64,000 nt of DNA from Jatrophihabitans sp035642535 (GCA_035642535.1 DASQSE010000048.1:1-64000), one strand, 5' to 3'; positions 24,578 to 33,114 are shown, numbered from the stretch's first letter. The notes: generated by a model not told the origin, from the sequence alone. Program-made: numbers and translations.

Positions 24578-25611
24578 CAGATCGCCCCCGCCTCGGCCCG
24601 CTGGGCGGCAATGCCCGGCGGCAGCTCGGCGAACATCCCGTCGAACATCTCCTCGGGTCGGAAGGTTGGCAACGTCTCGGCGGTGACGACCGCCTGCTCG
24701 ACGAGCGCCGATCCGTCCTGTTCCAGCTCTGCCTGCCACTCGGGCGTCCAACTGCCCTGGTCGGCCAGGTAGCGACGGAGCCGCTCGACCGGATCGCGGG
24801 TGCGCCACTCCTCGGTCGCGTCCGGGCTGCGATAGCGGCCGGGATCGTCGGCCGTGCTGTGCGGCCCCATCCGGTAGGTCTGCGCCTCGATGAGAGTCGG
24901 GCCGGCGCCGGACCTGGCCCGTTCGACGGCGGTGCGCGTCGCCTCGTACACGGCCAACGCGTCATTGCCGTCGACCAGCACGCCGGGCATGCCGTACCCG
25001 ACCGCCTTGTGCGCGATCGTCTCGGCCGCCGTCTGCTCCTCGCGCGGCAGCGAGATCGCCCAGCCGTTGTTCTGGCAGAAGAAGATGCAGCCCGCGTTCA
25101 GGACGCCGGCGAAGTTCATCGCCTCGTGGAAATCGCCCTCGGACGTCGCACCGTCGCCGAAGTAGGTGATGGCGACGCGGTCCGTGCCGCGCAGCCTCTC
25201 CGCCCAGGCGAGCCCGACGGCGTGCAGCATGTGGCTGCCGACCGGGATCGAAACGGGCAGCACGCGGACGTCGTCCGGCGGTGAACCGCCGAGCTCGGTG
25301 CCGCGGCGCGTAGCGATGAGCAGCTCCATCGGGTAGCCGTGCATCCACATGGCGGCCGGCTCTCGATAGGAGGGCACCATCCAGTCGCCCTGCTCCAGCG
25401 TCGCGGCGCTCGCGACCTGGGCCGCCTCCTGCCCCTCGAACGGCGCGTAGGTCGCCAGCCGGCCCTGCTTTTGGAGCGCCACGCCCTTCTTGTCGTAGAC
25501 GCGCGCCAACACCATGTCGCGATACAGCGCGACGGCCCGGTCGAGATCGACGGGCGATTTCTCGATGAGCTGACCGTCGGGATTCAGGAATTGCAGCGGA
25601 CGCTCGGCCAC
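24577..25611 (-). CDS. bkdA: 2-oxo acid dehydrogenase E1 component, alpha subunit
   Basis: A 344-residue E1alpha. The TPP/Mg2+ motif is GDGATSEGDFHEAMN with FFCQNN at its end (about residues 165-195), and the phosphorylation-loop equivalent is YRMGPHSTADDPGRYR, characteristic of branched-chain-type E1alpha rather than pyruvate type. It starts at GTG 25611 as first gene of the E1alpha-E1beta-E2 operon. The upstream 47 bases hold motif copy b. It probably converts a 2-oxo acid produced by the cluster's oxidase or aminotransferase to acyl-CoA. Confidence 0.88.
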   Translation of the reverse strand: MAERPLQFLNPDGQLIEKSPVDLDRAVALYRDMVLARVYDKKGVALQKQGRLATYAPFEGQEAAQVASAATLEQGDWMVPSYREPAAMWMHGYPMELLIATRRGTELGGSPPDDVRVLPVSIPVGSHMLHAVGLAWAERLRGTDRVAITYFGDGATSEGDFHEAMNFAGVLNAGCIFFCQNNGWAISLPREEQTAAETIAHKAVGYGMPGVLVDGNDALAVYEATRTAVERARSGAGPTLIEAQTYRMGPHSTADDPGRYRSPDATEEWRTRDPVERLRRYLADQGSWTPEWQAELEQDGSALVEQAVVTAETLPTFRPEEMFDGMFAELPPGIAAQRAEAGAI

Positions 25612-25628
25612 GACCGCAGGCTAACACA

Positions 25629-25655
25629 AAGCGATATCGATATGCGACATCGAGA
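25629..25655. promoter_or_regulatory. Motif copy b upstream of E1alpha-E1beta-E2
   Basis: CGATATCGATATGCGA at 25632-25647 differs at one base from the copy at 56442. It lies 20-36 bases before the GTG start of the E1alpha gene (reading on the - strand). Confidence 0.65.
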
Positions 25656-25658
25656 TGG

Positions 25659-26858
25659 TCAGCTTCCCGCCAGCAGGCCCGCGATCAGCGCAGCGCGGCG
25701 CGGCATGCTCTCGACGAGGACGTGCTCGTCGTCCGCGTGCGCGCCGCCGCCCTCGGGGCCGAGCCCGTCCAGCGTCGGCACGCCGAGCGCGGCGACCAGA
25801 TTTGCGTCGCTCGCGCCGCCCGTCGCGCCTTCCTGCAACGGAGGGCTGCCCAGTTCCGCGGCGATGCGCTGCGCCGCGGCGAACAGCGACCCGATCTCGG
25901 GCGTGCGCTCCATCGGCGGACGGGACAACCCGGCGCGACTTGCGACCCGGGTGTCGGGGACGGTCGGCGTCAGCGCGCTGATCGCCGTGCGGACGCGCTC
26001 GGCCTCGGCCTTCGTCGTGGTGCGCGCATTGATCTGCGCTGCCGCCGACGGGGGCACGACATTGACGCGACTCCCGCCGCTGACGATGCCGACGTTCACG
26101 GATGTGCCGCGGTCGGCGTCGTTCAACGCATGGATGGCGTGGATCTGGTGCGCGAGTTCGAGCACGGCACTCGCGCCGCGGCCGGGTTCGATGCCGGCGT
26201 GCGCGGCGCGTCCGGTGATCTCGACGGTGTACATCGCGCTCCCTTTGCGCTGTGTCTTCAGCGCCCCGCCCGGCAGCGGCGACTCGAGCACGTAGGCCAC
26301 GACCGCCGCTGCTGCGAACTGCTCGATCAACGCCCGGGACGATGGGCTGCCGATCTCCTCGTCGCAGTTGAACAGGATGCGGATCCGGCGCCGCGCGCGA
26401 ATCCCGAGCCGGGCAAGCTCGTGCAGCGCGAAGTAGAGCTGCACGAGGCCGCCTTTCATGTCGAAGCAGCCAGGCCCGCGCGCGACGCCGGCCGAGTCGA
26501 GGGTGAACGGCATGTCGGCCAGCGTGCCGCGCCGCCACACGGTGTCGAAGTGGCCGATGACCAACACATCGCCGACGTCGGATTGGCTGCCGTCGATCGT
26601 CAGGTCCAGATGGTGGCTCGCCGACGGCCCGGCCGGATGGCGGGTGAGGCTGCCGAACGGCGCGAAGAGCTCCGCGAGCCGATCGGCCATCGCGGCGAGG
26701 CCGGCCGGGTCGTCCGATGCCGATTCGATCTCGACGAGCTCCCGCAGGAGTTCGGTCATCGCCGGCACGCCGGATTGCACGTTCGCAAGGACCGCGGTGG
26801 CAACCTTGCATCCAGCGGTGGCCGTCGGGGCAGCATCGAAATCGACACGCGATATCAC
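25659..26858 (-). CDS. M20-family metallopeptidase/amidohydrolase (glutamate-carboxypeptidase-like)
   Basis: A 399-residue di-zinc M20 hydrolase with all expected ligands: VIGHFDTVW (His, Asp), GPGCFDMKGG (bridging Asp), CDEEIGS (catalytic and ligand Glu) and AHADDEHV (His). A dimerisation domain with ITGRAAHAGIEPGRGAS lies in the middle. Family members cleave C-terminal Glu, dipeptides or N-acyl amino acids. I chose GTG 26858 because a TACGAT -10-like hexamer ends 8 bases upstream, suggesting a leaderless message; longer starts run into the divergent gene. Divergent from the racemase gene. Confidence 0.85.
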   Translation of the reverse strand: MISRVDFDAAPTATAGCKVATAVLANVQSGVPAMTELLRELVEIESASDDPAGLAAMADRLAELFAPFGSLTRHPAGPSASHHLDLTIDGSQSDVGDVLVIGHFDTVWRRGTLADMPFTLDSAGVARGPGCFDMKGGLVQLYFALHELARLGIRARRRIRILFNCDEEIGSPSSRALIEQFAAAAVVAYVLESPLPGGALKTQRKGSAMYTVEITGRAAHAGIEPGRGASAVLELAHQIHAIHALNDADRGTSVNVGIVSGGSRVNVVPPSAAAQINARTTTKAEAERVRTAISALTPTVPDTRVASRAGLSRPPMERTPEIGSLFAAAQRIAAELGSPPLQEGATGGASDANLVAALGVPTLDGLGPEGGGAHADDEHVLVESMPRRAALIAGLLAGS

Positions 26859-26874
26859 AGTCCTATATCGTAAC
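26849..26874. promoter_or_regulatory. Motif copy c in M20/racemase divergent promoter
   Basis: CGATAT (26850-26855) and ATATCG (26865-26870) form an inverted repeat with a 9-base spacer. On the - strand TACGAT (26872-26867) is placed 8 bases before the GTG of the M20 gene, as expected for a -10 box of a leaderless transcript. Confidence 0.65.
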
Positions 26875-26877
26875 CGC

Positions 26878-27636
26878 ATGATGCAGATGGGTGGGCGCAC
26901 CGTCTATGGACTTGCGCTCGGCATGCTGATGATGGACACGAAATTCCCGCGTGCCCTCGGTGATATCGGTAATGCCGCCACCTGGCCGATGCCGGTGACC
27001 TATCGCGTGGTGCGCGGCGCCGTTCCCGAGCGACTCGCCCAGGCAGAACCCGACCCGGAGCTGCTCAAACCGTTCATCGAGGGCGTGCAGGCGCTCGAGG
27101 CGGAGGGTGTCCGCGCCATCCTCACGAGTTGCGGCTTCCTCGCCGCCTATCAGCGCGAACTCGCCAACGCGGTGTCGACGCCGTTGTTGGCGTCGTCCTT
27201 GCTGCAGGTTCCGCTGGCGGCCAGCGTGATCAACAGCGAGCAACGCGTCGGGATCGTCACGGCACGCACCGTGCTGACGGAGCGGCACTTCAACGGAGTC
27301 GGATGGTCGTCGCACGACATCCCAGTCGTGCAGATCGCGCCAGCGGAGAGCGGCCCGTTCATCAACACCTTCGTCGGCAACGCCCCGGAGGCGGATCCCG
27401 ACGAGATCGACGCCGAGGTGGCGGCCCTGACGCGCGACCTCCTGGCCCACCACCCGGACGTCGGCGCGATCGTGCTGGAGTGCGCGAACCTGGCGCCCTT
27501 CGGCCCCACCGTGCGCCGCGTTTCCGGCCTGCCCGTGTTCGACCTCTACACGCTCGGGATGCACGCCTACCTGGCGACCATCGGCACCGACTTCGCCGAG
27601 CGGGATCGGCAACGGCGCGCCGTATCTTTGGTATGA
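26878..27636 (+). CDS. Aspartate/glutamate racemase-family protein
   Basis: A 252-residue protein of the Asp/Glu/hydantoin racemase superfamily. The N-terminus reads GLALGMLMMDTKFPRALGD, and the two catalytic cysteines are visible in LTSCGFLAAY and VLECANLAPF. Enzymes of this group racemise acidic amino acids or hydantoins, or act as decarboxylases/isomerases of substituted malonates or maleate. Start ATG 26878, one of four closely spaced Met codons. The divergent M20 hydrolase shares its promoter, so hydrolysis of an amide followed by racemisation is a natural pairing. Confidence 0.8.
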   Translation: MMQMGGRTVYGLALGMLMMDTKFPRALGDIGNAATWPMPVTYRVVRGAVPERLAQAEPDPELLKPFIEGVQALEAEGVRAILTSCGFLAAYQRELANAVSTPLLASSLLQVPLAASVINSEQRVGIVTARTVLTERHFNGVGWSSHDIPVVQIAPAESGPFINTFVGNAPEADPDEIDAEVAALTRDLLAHHPDVGAIVLECANLAPFGPTVRRVSGLPVFDLYTLGMHAYLATIGTDFAERDRQRRAVSLV

Positions 27637-27640
27637 ATCT

Positions 27641-27683
27641 GCGATATCGAGAATTGACTTCAACGGTGCCGAGACCGTAGCTT
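27641..27683 (+). promoter_or_regulatory. Motif copy d and promoter of aldehyde dehydrogenase gene
   Basis: CGATATCG (27642-27649) is followed by TTGACT (27654-27659) and TAGCTT (27678-27683), an 18-base spacer apart. The GTG start at 27690 is where transcription would begin, so the message may be leaderless. Confidence 0.5.
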
Positions 27684-27689
27684 TGGCTG

Positions 27690-29141
27690 GTGACCGCCCT
27701 TCCCGAACTCGAGTCCTACATCGCCGGTGAGTGGCGCCGCGGTCCGGTAGACACAGCCGACATCAACCCGGCACAGCCGGGTACGCACGTCGCGCGGGTG
27801 CATCTCGCCGACACGGCGCTCGCGGTGTCGGCCATCGACGCGGCAGCGAGCGCGGCACACGAATGGCGCACCGCCGACCCGGTGGCACGTGGCGACATCC
27901 TGCGCGCCGCGGGTGATCTGCTCGACGCGCGGGCCGACGACATTGCCCGCGACCTCAGCCGCGAGGAAGGCAAGACGTTCGCGGAGAGCAAGCGCGAGGT
28001 GCAGCTGGCGGCCCGCGTCATGCGCTACTACGCCGTGCAGGCACTGGATCCCTCGGGCGACACGTATCCGGCGCGCCAGCCGGGCAATCTGGTCTACACG
28101 CAGCGGGTTCCGGTCGGCGTCGTCACGGCGATCACGCCGTGGAACTTCCCGATGTCGCTGCCGGCCTGGAAGCTCGCTGCCGCGCTCGCGTTCGGCAACG
28201 TGGTGGTGTGGAAGCCGGCCGAGATCGTCCCGCTGACCGCGGTGCACCTTGCCTCGGCGCTCGTCGACGCCGGGCTGCCGGCCGGCGTGCTCAACCTGCT
28301 GCTCGGTAAGGGCTCGGAGGTCGGCGAGGTCATCGTGCGACACCCGGCCGTGGACGCGGTTACCTTCACCGGATCCAACGAGATCGGCCGCGGCGTGCAG
28401 AGCGTCGCGACACGCGAGGGCAAGCGGGTGCAGCTCGAGCTCGGTGGCAAGAACCCCGCGATCGTGCTCGCCGACGCCGATCTGGACCTGGCCGCGGAGC
28501 AGATCTCCATCGGCGCGTTCGGGGCGAGCGGTCAGAAGTGCACGGCCACGAGCCGGGTCGTCGTGGAGCGCGCGGTCGTGGATCCGCTCGTCGAGCGCAT
28601 CCAGGCACTCGCCGACGGCTGGCAGCTCGGCGACCCGCTCGACCCGAGCACGACGATGGGTCCGCTCGCGTCGGCGCGGCAGCTCGAGACGGTGGTCGGC
28701 CTGCTCGACATCGCCGATCGCGAGGGCGCCCGGGTGGTTGCCGGCGGCGCGCGGCCGAACGGCGACCTTCGGGACGGCTACTTCGTGCGGCCGACCGTCC
28801 TGGTCGACGTGAAGCCCGGCGCGACGATCGCGCGCGAGGAGGTGTTCGGCCCGGTCGTTGCCGTCCTGCCTGTCGATTCCTTCGACGAGGCAATCGAGGT
28901 CGCGAACGACACGCGCTACGGGTTGAGCGCCAGCGTCTTCACCAACGATCTGACCAAGGCACTGCGCTTCAGTGAAGCGAGCCGCACCGGCATGGTCCGG
29001 GTCAACACCGGGACGTCCGGCATGGAGTTCTACGTGCCGTTCGGCGGAACCAAGGAGAGTGGCTTCGGCCCGCGCGAGCTCGGCAAGTCCGCGCGCGAGT
29101 TCCTGACCGAGACCAAGACGGTCTACCTATCCCACGGGTGA
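27690..29141 (+). CDS. Aldehyde dehydrogenase (2-oxoglutarate-semialdehyde-dehydrogenase-like)
   Basis: A 483-residue NAD(P)-dependent aldehyde dehydrogenase. The oxyanion Asn lies in PWNFPMSLP, the general base is Glu250 in LELGGKNP, the nucleophile is Cys284 in SGQKCTATSR, and the cofactor loop is FTGSNEIG. The QKCTATSR context is typical of alpha-ketoglutaric-semialdehyde dehydrogenases, but substrate is not certain. It could oxidise the aldehyde produced by the cluster's TPP decarboxylase. GTG 27690 start. Its 3' end overlaps the convergent SnoaL-like gene by 15 bases. Confidence 0.87.
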   Translation: MTALPELESYIAGEWRRGPVDTADINPAQPGTHVARVHLADTALAVSAIDAAASAAHEWRTADPVARGDILRAAGDLLDARADDIARDLSREEGKTFAESKREVQLAARVMRYYAVQALDPSGDTYPARQPGNLVYTQRVPVGVVTAITPWNFPMSLPAWKLAAALAFGNVVVWKPAEIVPLTAVHLASALVDAGLPAGVLNLLLGKGSEVGEVIVRHPAVDAVTFTGSNEIGRGVQSVATREGKRVQLELGGKNPAIVLADADLDLAAEQISIGAFGASGQKCTATSRVVVERAVVDPLVERIQALADGWQLGDPLDPSTTMGPLASARQLETVVGLLDIADREGARVVAGGARPNGDLRDGYFVRPTVLVDVKPGATIAREEVFGPVVAVLPVDSFDEAIEVANDTRYGLSASVFTNDLTKALRFSEASRTGMVRVNTGTSGMEFYVPFGGTKESGFGPRELGKSAREFLTETKTVYLSHG

Positions 29142-29678
29142 GCCGGCGCCACGCAGCTGCGTCCGCAGCTCCTGCACGTCCTCGGCGGTGACCGGGCCGG
29201 TCGGCTGCATCGTGCCGGCGAACCACACCGGCGTGTGCCACAGCCGGGCGATCTGCCACCCGTCCGCGGTGCGTGCGAGTTCGGTCAGGTACCAGCCGCC
29301 CTTGCCGCCGTGGTCGGCCGGCTTCGTCGGATCGTCCAGGTGCACGGACTGCATGTAGGTGACGGCTTTCGCGCGATCGCCGTCGAGGGTTATCCGGTGG
29401 TTGGCCAGCACGTGGTGCGAGGTGAAGTGCTGCGAGACGCCCGCGACCAGTTGCGCCATTACCTCCTGCTTGCCGCGCCATACCCGGCCGGTCCCGTCCT
29501 CGGCGGTGAGCGGGCCCTGCCGCCGCCGATCGAAGGTCGCGTCGTCGGTCCACACCGACGCGAGCAGCTCCCAGTCCTGGGCGTCCATCGCGGTGGCGAA
29601 CGTCGTCAGGACGTCGCGGATCGCCTCCCGGTCGGACAGCTCGCGAACCTGGGCGCGTAAGTCGTCGAGTTCACTCAT
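29127..29678 (-). CDS. SnoaL-like (NTF2 fold) protein
   Basis: A 183-residue SnoaL_4-type protein with EAIRDVLTTFATAMDAQDWELL, then VWTDDATFD and a sheet ending WQIARLWHTPVWF. It is the second such protein in the cluster. ATG 29678 follows GAGGTCC, and the start overlaps the stop of the FAD oxidoreductase gene (ATGA), so it is the last gene of the ferredoxin-FAD oxidase operon. A role as isomerase/lyase or small-ligand protein is plausible; nothing defines its substrate. Confidence 0.78.
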   Translation of the reverse strand: MSELDDLRAQVRELSDREAIRDVLTTFATAMDAQDWELLASVWTDDATFDRRRQGPLTAEDGTGRVWRGKQEVMAQLVAGVSQHFTSHHVLANHRITLDGDRAKAVTYMQSVHLDDPTKPADHGGKGGWYLTELARTADGWQIARLWHTPVWFAGTMQPTGPVTAEDVQELRTQLRGAGSPVG

Positions 29679-30955
29679 TGGCTGGACCTCGCTCGGCCGA
29701 GACGGAATCGGGTTGGGCGGAACGGTTCGAGGTCGACACTGGGCGGCTGCCCGTCGACGATTTCGCTGACGAGTTGGCCGGTGATGCCGCCGAGGCCCAG
29801 GCCCTTGTGGCCGTGACCGAACGCGAGCACCACGTTCGAGCTGCGCGGCAGCCGGCCGATGACGGGCAGCGAGTCGGGCATGGACGGTCGCTGGTGCATC
29901 CAGCGGATCGGCGACTCGACCCGCACTTCGGGGAACACGGTCCGCGCGCCCTTGATGAGCCGCTCGGTCACCGCGAAGCGTGGCGGTGCCGTGACGCTGG
30001 CGAGTTCGTCCACGCCGGAGACCTGCAGCCCGGCGGGCGTCGAGCGGAACGCCACGTGGTAGTCGGTCACGATGATCGGCATCGCCACGGAGATGCCGGG
30101 ATCGGGGAGCACGACGCCGTAGCCGCGCTCGACGTCGAGCGGCACGTCGAGGCCGAGCCGGCGGGTGAGCCGACGCGACCACGCGCCGGCCGCGATGACG
30201 ACCTGGTCGGCGGCGACCGGCCCGATGGTCGTGGTGACTGCATCGACCCGGCCGAAGCTGCGCTCGAACCCGGTGGCGTCGGCGTGCACGATCGTGCCGC
30301 CGCCGGCGACGAACTCGTTCGCGAGCGTCTCGGTGAACACCTGCGGATCCGGGGTGAAGCGCGGCTCGGGCATGTGCACGGCGCGCTGGAACCGCCCGCG
30401 CAGCGCCGGATCGAGTTGGCCGACTCCGACGTCGTCGAGGACGTTGAACCGCTGGCCGTTGCGGGCGCGCAGGTCGCGCGCGAACTCGTCGCGCCGGAAG
30501 GCGTCCTCGGTGCAGTATGCGAAGACGATCCCGCCGGTGCGGATCTGCTTCTCGGCCGGCGTGTCACGCACGAGCGGTTCGTAGCCGTCCATCGCGCGGT
30601 CGGTGAGGCTCTTGAGCGACTTCGCGATCGTCTCGACGCGCTGCGGTCGGCTGGCCAGGGCGAAGCGAACCAGCCACGGGCTGAGCCGCGGGACGTCGCG
30701 GTACCTGATCACGAGCGGCGACATCGGATCGCGCAGCATGTGCGGCACGGATCGGACGATGCCGGGGGTGCCCGTCGGCACGCACTCGCCGACATTGAAC
30801 ACGCCGCCGTTGTGTCCGGATGCCCCGGCGCCGGGGACATCGCGCTCGATGAGTGCAACGCGGCGCCCGGTGCGCTGCAGGTGCAGCGCGGTGCAGACAC
30901 CCACGATGCCGGCGCCGATGACAACTGCGTCGGCGGCCTGCCGCTCAGGGGACAA
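29675..30955 (-). CDS. FAD-dependent oxidoreductase, DadA-like (D-amino acid dehydrogenase/glycine oxidase family)
   Basis: A 426-residue DAO-family flavoprotein. The N-terminal dinucleotide fold reads VVIGAGIVGVCTALHL and ends with VALIERD; a second FAD contact is FGHGHKGLGLGGITG near the C-terminus. It resembles D-amino acid dehydrogenase DadA, which oxidises D-amino acids to 2-oxo acids and passes electrons to a carrier. The likely start is TTG 30955 with GGGA upstream, overlapping the ferredoxin stop by 11 bases. The ferredoxin and SnoaL-like protein share the operon; the racemase could supply its substrate. Confidence 0.82.
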   Translation of the reverse strand: MSPERQAADAVVIGAGIVGVCTALHLQRTGRRVALIERDVPGAGASGHNGGVFNVGECVPTGTPGIVRSVPHMLRDPMSPLVIRYRDVPRLSPWLVRFALASRPQRVETIAKSLKSLTDRAMDGYEPLVRDTPAEKQIRTGGIVFAYCTEDAFRRDEFARDLRARNGQRFNVLDDVGVGQLDPALRGRFQRAVHMPEPRFTPDPQVFTETLANEFVAGGGTIVHADATGFERSFGRVDAVTTTIGPVAADQVVIAAGAWSRRLTRRLGLDVPLDVERGYGVVLPDPGISVAMPIIVTDYHVAFRSTPAGLQVSGVDELASVTAPPRFAVTERLIKGARTVFPEVRVESPIRWMHQRPSMPDSLPVIGRLPRSSNVVLAFGHGHKGLGLGGITGQLVSEIVDGQPPSVDLEPFRPTRFRLGRARSSQ

Positions 30956-31196
30956 GCTGGTTCCCGGCCTTGTCGAAGACGGTCAATGCCTCGACCGGGC
31001 AGACCTCGCAAGCGGTCATCAGCGCTTCTCGTCGCGCCTGGTCCGGATCCTGGAATTCGACGAGGTCGTCGTCGCCAAGGGCAAACGATTCCGGGGATTC
31101 CTCGATGCAGTGGCCGAATCCCACACAGCGTGAGCGGTCTATCCGAATGGTGAGATCGCCGACGACCCGCTCCTCGCTCTCCTTGGTCTCAGTCAC
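30945..31196 (-). CDS. Small ferredoxin ([3Fe-4S]-like)
   Basis: An 83-residue ferredoxin with Cys24-x5-Cys30 (CVGFGHC) and CEVCPVEAL (Cys63, Cys66). The missing middle cysteine of the first motif points to a [3Fe-4S] rather than [4Fe-4S] cluster, as in ferredoxins that feed cytochromes P450. GTG 31196 follows GGAGG with suitable spacing. First gene of the operon with the FAD oxidase. A ferredoxin reductase is encoded divergently, but no P450 or Rieske oxygenase is in the window. Confidence 0.87.
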   Translation of the reverse strand: MTETKESEERVVGDLTIRIDRSRCVGFGHCIEESPESFALGDDDLVEFQDPDQARREALMTACEVCPVEALTVFDKAGNQLVP

Positions 31197-31210
31197 GCCG
31201 TTCCTTCCTC

Positions 31211-31241
31211 CAAGATATCGGTTTACGATATTGTAGTCCGT
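31211..31241. promoter_or_regulatory. Motif copy e in ferredoxin/ferredoxin-reductase divergent promoter
   Basis: GATATCGG then TTTACGATATTG (31214-31232). On the + strand TACGAT (31224-31229) could be the -10 box of the reductase gene. The same GG-x-x-TACGATATTG arrangement recurs at 43.1 and 51.6 kb. Confidence 0.65.
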
Positions 31242-31269
31242 AACCAGTAGTTGGAGAAGAGGTACCCGC

Positions 31270-32490
31270 TTGTCGGATCGACTAGTCGTGGTCGGAGCAT
31301 CCCGGGCCGGCCTGTTTGCGGTGGAGGCCGCCCGGCGGGCGGGACACCGCGGCCGCATCACGCTCGTCGGCGCCGAGCCGCACCTGCCCTACGACCGGCC
31401 GCCGCTGTCGAAGGAGTACCTCACCTGCTGGCCGGCCGAGCCCTCCGATCCGACCTATCGTGCCGCTGCGGCGTTGGCCGGCGAGTTCGACGTGGACGTA
31501 CGGCTGGGGGCGCCTGCGGATGGTCTCGACCTGGCGGCCCGGACGGTCAGCGTCGGCGCGCAGCGGATCCCGTTCGACGCCTTGGTGATCGCAACGGGGG
31601 CGACCCCGCGCCCGATGCCTGCGGCCGACGGACTGGCCGGCGTCCGCACCCTGCGCACCCTCGACGACGCGCGCGCCATTCGGGAGACGTGGCGCGGCGA
31701 GTGCGGCCGCACGGTGGTCGTCGGGGCGGGCTTCGTCGGACTCGAGACGGCCGCCGCCGCTCGGGAGCGCGGCGCTCCGGTCACGGTGGTCGAGGCACTG
31801 CCGGTACCGCTCGTCCGGGCGGCCGGCGAGGTGTGCGGACAGGCCTGCGCGCGCCTGCACGACTTGCAGGGGACGGACCTGCGCACCGGCGTCACGATCG
31901 CCTCGGTCGAGGGGCGCGGCCGGGTCGAGCGAGTAGGGCTCTCCGACGGCAGCACGCTGGATACCGCACTGCTCGTCGTCGGCATCGGCGTCGACCCCGC
32001 GACCGGCTGGCTCGAGGGCTCCGGGCTGGCGCTCGACGACGGCGTCGTCTGCGACGAGACGCTGGCGGCGAGCGCGCCCGGTGTGTACGCCGCGGGCGAC
32101 GTCGCGCGGTGGCACAACCCGACCTTCGGCATCGACATGCGGCTCGAGCACTGGACGAGTGCCGCCGAGCAGGGCCGCATCGCCGCGCAGAACGCAGTGT
32201 CGCCCGGGACCGCGACGGCCTACGCCACCGTCCCGTACTTCTGGTCGGATCAGTACGGCTGCCGCATCCAGTTCGTCGGCGTCACCGCTGCGGACGAGGT
32301 GAGCGTCCTCGTCGACAACCTGCCGGAACGCAGCTACCTCGCGGTGTATCGCACCGGCACGCGGTTGACCGGCGCGTTCGGGATCAACGAGACGCGTCGC
32401 ATCCCGCGACTGCGCAAGATGATCGGACAGGGCGCCTCGGTCGCCGACGCGCTGGAGGCGATCGGCGCGGCAGCGGTACGCGCGGGCTGA
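31270..32490 (+). CDS. Ferredoxin--NAD(P)+ reductase (rhodocoxin/putidaredoxin-reductase type)
   Basis: A 406-residue flavoprotein disulfide-reductase-like enzyme. The FAD fold starts LVVVGASRAGLFAVEAA, the NAD fold is VVVGAGFVGLETAAAA, and the second FAD motif is PGVYAAGDVARW. The C-terminal reductase domain (~320-400) is complete. It transfers electrons from NAD(P)H to a small ferredoxin, most likely that encoded divergently. TTG 31270 is preceded by GGAGAAGAGG. A partner oxygenase is missing from the neighbourhood. Confidence 0.88.
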   Translation: MSDRLVVVGASRAGLFAVEAARRAGHRGRITLVGAEPHLPYDRPPLSKEYLTCWPAEPSDPTYRAAAALAGEFDVDVRLGAPADGLDLAARTVSVGAQRIPFDALVIATGATPRPMPAADGLAGVRTLRTLDDARAIRETWRGECGRTVVVGAGFVGLETAAAARERGAPVTVVEALPVPLVRAAGEVCGQACARLHDLQGTDLRTGVTIASVEGRGRVERVGLSDGSTLDTALLVVGIGVDPATGWLEGSGLALDDGVVCDETLAASAPGVYAAGDVARWHNPTFGIDMRLEHWTSAAEQGRIAAQNAVSPGTATAYATVPYFWSDQYGCRIQFVGVTAADEVSVLVDNLPERSYLAVYRTGTRLTGAFGINETRRIPRLRKMIGQGASVADALEAIGAAAVRAG

Positions 32491-32575
32491 GAGCGGGACC
32501 GTAACAAGCCGGTGCCCAAATTCGGTCACGATCTTAAAGCACGCCAATTCCGCCACAGTGAGGAGATCAACTCAG

Positions 32576-32797
32576 ATGGCAGCGTTGCAGAAGGGCGCTC
32601 GTGTCACCGGAACGCAGCGAACCAAGCTGGCAGCCGATCTCAAGAAGGCCTACCAGAAGGGCGAGAGCATTCGCTCGCTCGCCGCGACCCATGGCCGCTC
32701 CTATGGGTTCGTACACCGCGTGCTGACCGAGTCGGACGTGCGGCTGCGGGGCCGTGGCGGGCCGCCGAAGCCGAAGATGAAGCGCGGTCGCTCGTAG
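32576..32797 (+). CDS. Small actinobacterial helix-turn-helix protein
   Basis: A 73-residue basic protein with an HTH centred on KGESIRSLAATHGRSYGFVH and a C-terminal RGRGGPPKPKMKRGRS tail. Highly similar small HTH proteins are conserved across actinobacteria, usually as single genes with basic tails; their function is not established. ATG 32576 follows GTGAGGAG with 10-base spacing. Its sequence style is conserved-core, so it is probably not part of the catabolic set around it. Confidence 0.8.
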   Translation: MAALQKGARVTGTQRTKLAADLKKAYQKGESIRSLAATHGRSYGFVHRVLTESDVRLRGRGGPPKPKMKRGRS

Positions 32798-33001
32798 TTC
32801 ACCCAGAAATGCTTGACCGGCTATTTTCTGCTTGAGAAGCTAATACCTATCAGGTCTCTCTGGAGAGACCTGAGAGGCCGGGTCCGTCCTAGTGCGCGTC
32901 GCCGGAACGCCGGCAGCCCGCGGGGGACGCGGGTCGTTCCGAGCCGCGGTGCTGGACCGCGCCGCTGGCAGTGACGAGCTGGGGCACATGACGACGGCCG
33001 G

Positions 33002-33037
33002 CACGCGGCCCCTACGGTGCGCTGTAGGGGCCGCGTG
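33002..33037. terminator. Perfect 14-bp stem-loop
   Basis: Exact 14-bp arms with an 8-base loop, very G+C-rich, no T-tract. Probably a transcription terminator of the kind common in high-GC genomes, or a structured leader element of the downstream GH47 gene. Confidence 0.5.
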
Positions 33038-33102
33038 TCCTGGCGTCGGCGCTGGTCGCACACCCTCTCCTTGACAGGACCTGTCCGCCGGGGCACGGTG
33101 GT

Positions 33103-33114
33103 GACAACGTTGTC
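33103..33114. promoter_or_regulatory. 12-bp palindrome upstream of GH47 gene
   Basis: GACAACGTTGTC is a perfect palindrome about 90 bases before the GH47 start. Size and symmetry resemble LacI/GntR-type sugar-regulator operators; no such regulator is adjacent. Confidence 0.45.
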
